A stretch of DNA of 64,000 bases, from the NCBI GenBank assembly GCA_031256435.1, contig JAIRQO010000009.1, positions 1 through 64,000 of the forward strand, given 5' to 3'. The notes under the pieces are model-generated. The model had not been told where the DNA came from, searched no databases, and saw only the letters and a list, made by a program, of their open reading frames with translations. The DNA comes from Cellulomonadaceae bacterium (GTDB lineage Bacteria; Actinomycetota; Actinomycetes; Actinomycetales; Cellulomonadaceae). This document shows, one piece after another, positions 57,481-64,000 of the stretch. Both the position numbers and the translations under genes were made by a program. The first letter of the stretch is position 1. Every line of letters begins with the position of its first letter.

Positions 57481-58141
57481 GCGCGTCCTGACTGTCTTCG
57501 TCGATGCGAACGTTCTCGCCAAACCGGTCACCCGAACGCTGCTCATCAGATGCGAACCATCAGGCTGGTCTTGCACGTGGAGCGTCCAGGCAGAGACGGA
57601 GGCTAACCGACACCTACGCCCTCGCGCACAGTCGCTGACTACACTTCGAGCACGCCATCTGGAGAACAGGGCTTTAGCTCCGACTGGCGCCCACCCTGAA
57701 CGATTCACTTCCACCGCCGAGTCCGATCGGCAGATCCTCGCAGATGCCGTCGAGTCAGGCGCGGCTTTTATCGTGACTGACGATGTAGACGACTACGGTG
57801 AAGTAGACCTGATTACTGCCGGGATCTCCGCAGTTCATTACGATCTGTTCCTTGCCGAAAAGACCGAGTCCATGACCTACAGCAAAGCACTGTCGGCGAT
57901 GGTCCGAAGCATGCGAAACCCGAGGCGGACGGCTGCGGAACTCCATGGAGTCTTGGCCAAGGTTCATCCTCGACTGTTCACGCGGTTCGGTGATCTTTAC
58001 AAGGTTGACCCGATCACGTCAGGGCGCAACGAGTCCAGATTCATCTTCAGAGGAACACGCTGCCTCCGTTGCGCCCAGATGCAGCCTAACTCGGCCTACC
58101 TCACCGACGGTATCTGCACCAACTGCCGCACCACCAGGTAA
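57470..58141 (+). CDS. PIN-domain toxin with C-terminal zinc-ribbon-like Cys pairs
   Basis: LTVFVDANVLAKPVTRTLL, FIVTDDVDDYGEVDLITAGISAVHYDLFL; C-term TRCLRCAQMQPNSAYLTDGICTNCRTTR. Confidence 0.8.
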   Translation: MTRERVLTVFVDANVLAKPVTRTLLIRCEPSGWSCTWSVQAETEANRHLRPRAQSLTTLRARHLENRALAPTGAHPERFTSTAESDRQILADAVESGAAFIVTDDVDDYGEVDLITAGISAVHYDLFLAEKTESMTYSKALSAMVRSMRNPRRTAAELHGVLAKVHPRLFTRFGDLYKVDPITSGRNESRFIFRGTRCLRCAQMQPNSAYLTDGICTNCRTTR

Positions 58142-58615
58142 GTCAGCACACGCGCACCACCTACCCGAACCACCCCTGAACACGGGGTATTCGACGGGAT
58201 TCCCAGAACAACTCGAGTCTGCATCCACAGGTGGACGAGGTTAGTGTAGGTTCACGCCGGAGCGCCTTCCCTGCTACTTCGAGATCACAGAGCGTAAAAC
58301 TGCGTAACAATACGATTTCCGGATAGATAGGTCATGCGACGCTCTACTCTGAGGACTGGGACCCAGGGCCGCTTGGCTCGCCGACCGGTGCATCTCGCAA
58401 GGCGTTCTTGGGTGGCACCGCCTTCCGAACCCACGCCACCTCGCTATCATGGTGCCTTTCCATGCAATACTCCCGCCCATCATCGCAGGTCACAGCGATT
58501 TGCTGGTCAGCGATGAACGAACCCAACTCGTCGCGACACGACTCGGAAATGAGGATGCCAGAGCATACAGAGGCGCCTCTGTCCTCCATCGGCATGCCTA
58601 GGTGAGCCGGTCCTG

Positions 58616-59239
58616 CTAGAAGGTGACGTTCCCTGCTTGTTCTTCCTTGGCCAGCGTCCATAGGTACTTGTCAATGTCACGCACGTTGTACTGCTCCAGT
58701 CCGAAGTGTTCGCGGAATCGCAGGATAGACCGGTTGAACACCGCATAGTCTCCACGCCAGGTCTCACCTTTGCTGAACTGGTCGAATGATTCCTGCCGTT
58801 GGAAACGACTAAGAACCCGAGCGATCAAGCTGTCGAAAATTGGATAGAGGTCCGGTCTATGCATAGCGCAATACTTCGTCGCAAAGGAGTAGAAGCGGCG
58901 GTTCGCCACAGGAAGTCTGGCAATCCGTTCGACCAAGGCGGGGTTGACTTCATCGGCACGCAGATCTGTTCCAATCTTGAGTGTCACAATGTTCTTGGCC
59001 ATGGCCAACTGGGCATAGACGTTCGTAGCGTATAGACCATTCAACGCTGCTACCTTCACGGCGACGGTGCCCAGGTCAGTGTTCTCGAAGTCCCGGCTGA
59101 ACAACTCTGTTAGTGCCAGGTCGATCGCCTCTGAACCTCGGGCTTTCCATAAATGAAGGTAGTGCTCAACTACACTTGGGGCGGGTCTCTGTATCTTCAC
59201 GCCAGTTCCTTTCGCGATTTCCGGTGTCACTGCATCCAA
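58616..59239 (-). CDS. Hypothetical protein
   Basis: 207 aa, plausible composition; LPVANRRFYSFATKYCAMHRPDLYPIFDSLI. Confidence 0.6.
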   Translation of the reverse strand: MDAVTPEIAKGTGVKIQRPAPSVVEHYLHLWKARGSEAIDLALTELFSRDFENTDLGTVAVKVAALNGLYATNVYAQLAMAKNIVTLKIGTDLRADEVNPALVERIARLPVANRRFYSFATKYCAMHRPDLYPIFDSLIARVLSRFQRQESFDQFSKGETWRGDYAVFNRSILRFREHFGLEQYNVRDIDKYLWTLAKEEQAGNVTF

Positions 59240-59914
59240 CTGGACATGTCGATCCGGCGGAGTGAGGCAACCTCAAGGCCCCAGTCAGGAAGGATGAATC
59301 TGGGGCTCAGCGACTCGGCCTTTGCACCCTCGTCCTATCTGCGCGGATTCCCCGGCGCAGGATGCCAGTCTGGGCCCAGTCTACGGATTACCTGCGACCA
59401 TGCTAGCAAATCTCCGTATCTGGCCCGCTTCGCGCCGCCCATGGTGGTCATGGAACAAGCACGGAGTTCTGATCGGTGGTGTAAAGCACCGTTGAGCGTC
59501 GTTTCGTGTTTCCGCGATCGCCAGCCGAGGGCGGGTCGATTGGGCACCCTTGGAGCAGTGTCGCCATCATGAGCAGAGTGAATCGAAGGTTGACCCGATG
59601 GACCATCATTGACGATCTACCCTTCGCCGCCATTGTGCCACCCCAAAGCACGACCTGCGGAATCTACGTGCTGGAGTTCGCCGACCGCACTCGCGATGGG
59701 CACTACCGCACCACAGGCGACGTCTGGTCTATCTACTTCGGCGGGACCCCTGACGATCTATTCACTCTGCTCAACAACGCCGTGATCAAGACTGGTGCCC
59801 GGCGCTTCGCGATGGGGCTGCTTCGCAAGGGCAAAGCATGTTCGCCGCCGCATAAACCAACCAGCTCGCTGACGACATCTTCATTACTCTCGGCGACCAT
59901 GTAAACGCAGATTC

Positions 59915-62023
59915 TTAATCGTCGCTCATTTGGTGCTCGAAGGCCTGCCGGACGAGCCCCATAACGTAGGTGAAGTCCGAGGACTCATCCAGCCCGACGA
60001 CGGCGTCTCCGTTGCCCCAGACACCCTTGCCGGTGAGGTCTTCGGCGAGCCGTCGTTTGTCATCGAGCGCATTGAAGGGCAAATTCAGGACGAGCTTCAA
60101 GCGGCGTCCCTGAGGAATGAGGTCAACGAAGTTAGTCTCGGCCCTGAAGGCGACGTAGAGCTTCAGGAACTCCATCGTGACTCCGGGGTCCATGTCCAAC
60201 ACTGCAGCCGCGAATCGTTCGAACAAGGCCTTGCGAGCAGGCGGTTGGAGCAGGTTGGGGTGGTCTTCTATAACGTATGCCTGGGTGGCAGACTTCTTCT
60301 CCTCGAACGACGCCAGAACGTCAACGGGGAGCATTGGTGCTGGCCAGATGAGCATTGCCTCGTCCGCGAGCCTGGTGGCGCGCTTCTCGATCTGTTCTAC
60401 ATTCCAGTCGTCGAGTTGACCAAGTCCCTTGTTCAGTCGCAGCGGGCTGACCTTGAACCCCTTGTCGGGCAGGTCACGCTTGTCGGTAAAGGCGCGGTCG
60501 GAGTATTCGGCATTGTAGCCAGTGAGGGTCAGGTTGCCCAGCGTGTGCAGGTACTTTTCTTGGACGGCCTGCCAGTCGTCCCCAAGGGCTTCGCGCCACT
60601 CCTCGGAGAGGTTCTCATTCTGGGGCAGGATGTGCTCAAAGGTGTACTCCTCGATGACCACCTCTTCCTTGCGTCCAAAGTTCTCAAGTTTACGAAACAG
60701 GTAAGAGCGGCGGCGGAAGTTGTACAGATCTGCGGTGATCAGCGCTATCCGAAACTCGGCGTCCAGCGGGAATCGGCGATACGTGCCCATCTTCAGAAAG
60801 GCGGCCTTGACACTGTCAAGGTACTGGCTCTTATGCACTGAACTGGAGAGGCCAGCGAAAGTCTTATTCAGAGAGTTGGTTGGGATTCGGCAAACTGCTC
60901 GGCGGAAGACATAGGCAATTACCATCTGGACGATCTCGTTGAACTCGCCTGCGTCGAGGATCTGGGACTCGTAGTCGGCATAGACTTCGATGAGGAAAGG
61001 GTAGACAACGTCAGCACCGATTTGGGCAAGATCTGTAAATGACCGCTTAAGTATGGGGTCACCCTCCTTGCCGAGCGTCATTGCGCAGAACCGGCGGGCG
61101 TTTTCCCGCATATCCTTGACCAGTGTCTCGATGTCTTCTCCCTGGTCGCGCATGTAGGCGGCATGATCCTTGAAGGCCTCATAGATGTCATCCAGTCGCG
61201 GGATCGAGCCAGACTTGATGGTCAGGTAATGGCGCACAAATGCGTCGAAATGGGTCTCGGGGCCGCCGATGAACTCGAGTTCCATCGGTCGCCAGAAGGC
61301 CTCGTAGACATCGGTCTGCTGCTTGGTAGGCAGGTCCATTAGGACGAAGTTGCGGATTAGGTCTGCCTGCGTAAGCTCTTTTCCAGTGGAGTTCATCGCC
61401 TCGAACACCAACTGTGGGTTGTCAACTCCACGCTCGAGTTCGACATCAACGACGATCAGTTTGTCGAGGCCTTTGCATACGGCTGACAGATCGACGCTCG
61501 AGTCGGCCAATCGCCTCTGGAAGTAGGCGAAGTTGTCCACAACTCTCGTGTCGCTGCTTGTTGGCGGTTTTACACCCCGCAGGATGCCGAACAGAGCGTC
61601 CTTATCATTCCGGGACAGCATAAGCTTGAACTGACGGTCACCGTCTTCCTCTTGGTTGAGTAGGTAGCGTGCGCGGATCTTCTTCGGCGAGAACCCGTCG
61701 ATCGGTTCACGTTCACTTTCGGGTAGTTGCTCCAATCGACGAGCCAACGCTTCAAGGATCAACGTGACCGTAGTGACGCGCTGCTGGCCATCGATGATGA
61801 GATCGGGCTCGCTGGAGTGCTTAGTGCCATGGCCACGATCGACGTACACGATCGATCCGGTGAAGTGCGCACCCATCGAGTCGTGCGAGCCTGCGCGGAT
61901 GATGTCGTCCCACAACTTCGCGCACTCGCGCTCATCCCAGGAGTAAAGACGCTGGTAGATCGGTACGATGTACTGGCTGCTGGCCTTCAGTAGTTGGAGC
62001 AGGTGGCGATGGACGGCCTTCAT
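59915..62023 (-). CDS. GmrSD-like DUF262 + DUF1524 protein with C-terminal DUF5655-like domain
   Basis: YIVPIYQRLYSWDERECAKLWDDI, DLIIDGQQRVTTVTLILEAL, FEHILPQNENLSEEWREALGD...LHTLGNLTLTGYNAEYSDRAF. Confidence 0.9.
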   Translation of the reverse strand: MKAVHRHLLQLLKASSQYIVPIYQRLYSWDERECAKLWDDIIRAGSHDSMGAHFTGSIVYVDRGHGTKHSSEPDLIIDGQQRVTTVTLILEALARRLEQLPESEREPIDGFSPKKIRARYLLNQEEDGDRQFKLMLSRNDKDALFGILRGVKPPTSSDTRVVDNFAYFQRRLADSSVDLSAVCKGLDKLIVVDVELERGVDNPQLVFEAMNSTGKELTQADLIRNFVLMDLPTKQQTDVYEAFWRPMELEFIGGPETHFDAFVRHYLTIKSGSIPRLDDIYEAFKDHAAYMRDQGEDIETLVKDMRENARRFCAMTLGKEGDPILKRSFTDLAQIGADVVYPFLIEVYADYESQILDAGEFNEIVQMVIAYVFRRAVCRIPTNSLNKTFAGLSSSVHKSQYLDSVKAAFLKMGTYRRFPLDAEFRIALITADLYNFRRRSYLFRKLENFGRKEEVVIEEYTFEHILPQNENLSEEWREALGDDWQAVQEKYLHTLGNLTLTGYNAEYSDRAFTDKRDLPDKGFKVSPLRLNKGLGQLDDWNVEQIEKRATRLADEAMLIWPAPMLPVDVLASFEEKKSATQAYVIEDHPNLLQPPARKALFERFAAAVLDMDPGVTMEFLKLYVAFRAETNFVDLIPQGRRLKLVLNLPFNALDDKRRLAEDLTGKGVWGNGDAVVGLDESSDFTYVMGLVRQAFEHQMSDD

Positions 62024-62142
62024 GGTGGGGAGTCTACCTGCGACTACCGACATGAACTTGTAGGCACCCCCGGCCTGGCTGGCTGGTCGCGTCAGAGGGC
62101 TGGGCAACAATAGTCCCAGGACAGTTAGGTCAGAGGAGCCCC

Positions 62143-64000
62143 ATGAAGTACGAGTTGTTCGAGTATCAGGAAGCCGCCGTCAACGCTCTAACCAAGTCGC
62201 TCGTGCGTTCCGCTCGCGACCACGAGGAAGATCCGTCTGAACGGTCAGCCATCGTGCTGTCAGCCCCCACTGGATCGGGCAAGACAATCATCGCCACCGG
62301 CGTAGTTGAGGCCTCGCTCGATGAATCGCCGACCACCCCGGGCATCGACAACGCCACATTCCTGTGGGTGACTGACGACCCGTCCCTAAACCGGCAGACA
62401 TTAGCGAAGATGATGGATAGCGCCTCCGACATGGACCTGTCGCGCATGATGGTGATCGAGAACGACTTCGACGCCGAAACGTTCGACCCCGGGTTCATCT
62501 ACTTCCTGAACATCCAGAAGCTCGGCGTCAAAGCCACTCTGTCCCGCTCGCGCGAAGACGGCCGTCACTACTCTCTCTGGGAGACGATCGCCAACACCGT
62601 TGACCAACGGCCTGGTCAGTTCGTAGTCGTGGTCGACGAGGCACACCGTGGCACATCCCCGACGGCTTCTAGTAGTCGCCAGCGAGACACCATCGTCAAC
62701 CAAATTATCGGCGGTGGAGTTACCAACCGCCCCGCTGCCCCGCTCGTCTGGGGTATCTCGGCCACCCCTCGCCGGTTCCTGGCGGGTATGAGCGCGCTAG
62801 GGCGCACCACGAGGCAGCACTCGGTCAAAGTCGAAGATGTTCGCGCTTCAGGGCTGCTTAAGGACCAAATCGTTCTCGGCCACACCCAAGGCGTGAATGC
62901 GGCCGAGTCGGCATTAGTCCGCTTCGCAGTAGAGCGCATCCGCAACTACGACCGCAAGTGGGCAGAGTACACAACGGCCACTGGTGCCCCTGACGTCAAA
63001 CCTGTGCTCGTCATTCAGGTGGCCGACAAGCCCTCCCCACTCGAGTTGGGCACACTACTCTCCACCGTTCTGGAGGAATGGCCTAGCCTGCGCCCGGAGA
63101 ATATCGTTCACACGTTCGCCGAACACGGACTCGTTGACGCCCACTCCTGGAAAATCCCGTGGTGCCCACCCGAAGACATCCAGGATCGCCTGGACGTCCG
63201 CGTTGTGCTCTGCAAGACCGCCATCACGACCGGTTGGGACTGCCCACGCGCAGAAGTTCTACTATCCCTTCGCGTCGCCAAGGACCTCGACGTCATCACC
63301 CAGGTCATGGGCCGCATGGTCCGCACGCCTCTGGCTCGTAGGATCAACACGGATCAGGATCTCAACGCTGTTCACTGCATCCTGCCGCACTTTGACGCCG
63401 ATGCGGTGACCGCCATCGCCGATCGCTTCAGACTCGGCGACGAGGAGACCCTGGCCGGTGGAACCGCGATTATCCTCGACGCAGTCGAACTGTCCCGGAA
63501 CTCGGTGCTACTTGAATTCCAGACCGAGCGGGCGCGAACGCTTGGCCCAGCCGCGTCACACTCAGCCCCAGTGCACCACGCAACGTCAGCGGACACCCCG
63601 ACGGAGCCGATGCCTACATCGAGCGGTCAACCGTTCATCCTAGCTGAACCGATTCATTACTCCGAACCCGGGGTTTCGGCATTAGGCAACGCCGTAACAA
63701 CGCCATCGCGCTTGGGCACACCGGTCGCAACCTTGGCCAGTGGGTCCGACGACGAGACGATTTTCGACGCTCACGCCACCGCACTCGCCTCACTCACTAA
63801 GACCTCCGCGGACGATATATTCCGCTTGATCGAGTCACTTCCGTCCTACACGATCCCGCAGCGCAGCACACGATCCCAAGTCGAGAGGCTGTACAAATTC
63901 GCCATGGAGCTGGCGGGTCCGAGCGGGTCCCCGCCCATTGATCACCAAGCCCCGGCAAAGGCGAAAACTGCACTCCGCTCCGTGATCGATGAACGCCGCC
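62143..64000 (+). CDS. DEAD/DEAH (type III restriction Res-like) helicase, truncated at window end
   Basis: MKYELFEYQEAAVNALTKSLV, IVLSAPTGSGKTIIATGVVEA, VVVVDEAHRG, WGISATPRR, TGWDCPRAEVLLSLRVAKDLDVITQVMGRMVR; open to window edge, absent from ORF track. Confidence 0.9.
   Translation, partial: MKYELFEYQEAAVNALTKSLVRSARDHEEDPSERSAIVLSAPTGSGKTIIATGVVEASLDESPTTPGIDNATFLWVTDDPSLNRQTLAKMMDSASDMDLSRMMVIENDFDAETFDPGFIYFLNIQKLGVKATLSRSREDGRHYSLWETIANTVDQRPGQFVVVVDEAHRGTSPTASSSRQRDTIVNQIIGGGVTNRPAAPLVWGISATPRRFLAGMSALGRTTRQHSVKVEDVRASGLLKDQIVLGHTQGVNAAESALVRFAVERIRNYDRKWAEYTTATGAPDVKPVLVIQVADKPSPLELGTLLSTVLEEWPSLRPENIVHTFAEHGLVDAHSWKIPWCPPEDIQDRLDVRVVLCKTAITTGWDCPRAEVLLSLRVAKDLDVITQVMGRMVRTPLARRINTDQDLNAVHCILPHFDADAVTAIADRFRLGDEETLAGGTAIILDAVELSRNSVLLEFQTERARTLGPAASHSAPVHHATSADTPTEPMPTSSGQPFILAEPIHYSEPGVSALGNAVTTPSRLGTPVATLASGSDDETIFDAHATALASLTKTSADDIFRLIESLPSYTIPQRSTRSQVERLYKFAMELAGPSGSPPIDHQAPAKAKTALRSVIDERR

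Noticed and set aside
58344-58661. 105-aa minus ORF (ESCRDELGSFIADQQIAVTCDDGREYC)
   Set aside because: Could be a small gene, but no convincing start, partner or motif; not called.
59570-59904. GIY-YIG-like ORF (CGIYVLEFADRTRDG...)
   Set aside because: Only the GIY-like start is recognisable; no YIG motif and an abrupt tail. May be a remnant but not supportable.

Overview
High-GC actinobacterial chromosomal segment (Actinomycetaceae-like by gene style; the taxon is a guess). The left ~10 kb is mostly housekeeping transport: a truncated family-5 solute-binding lipoprotein, two NCS2 permeases and a P2-type cation ATPase. Most of the rest looks like an accessory/defence island. It contains: (i) a co-directional cluster of a sirtuin, a coiled-coil/Cys-rich protein, an AAA ATPase, a tiny zinc-ribbon protein, an ADP-ribosylglycohydrolase and a protein resembling a free-standing FtsZ C-terminal domain, followed by two paralogous DUF3293-like genes (11.4-20.1 kb); (ii) a SNF2/DUF3883 helicase - DUF1156 methyltransferase - DUF499 ATPase - unknown-gene operon (25.2-36.7 kb) with a 7-bp VNTR upstream; (iii) several toxin-antitoxin modules (HTH-MNT/HepT, AbiE-like x2, RHH/toxin, VapBC, HTH-PIN), some visibly decayed; (iv) two DUF4143 ATPases; (v) a GmrSD-like DUF262/DUF1524 protein next to a type III-like helicase truncated by the window end. 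Superimposed are short repeat families: 22-23 bp 'AAATCTGC' iterons at several loci, MITE/REP-like elements, a 16-bp tandem array, and a hairpin leader found before three genes. The best candidates for something undescribed are the sirtuin/ARH/FtsZ-C-like cluster and the iteron family. All family calls were made by eye from the translations, with no database searches.
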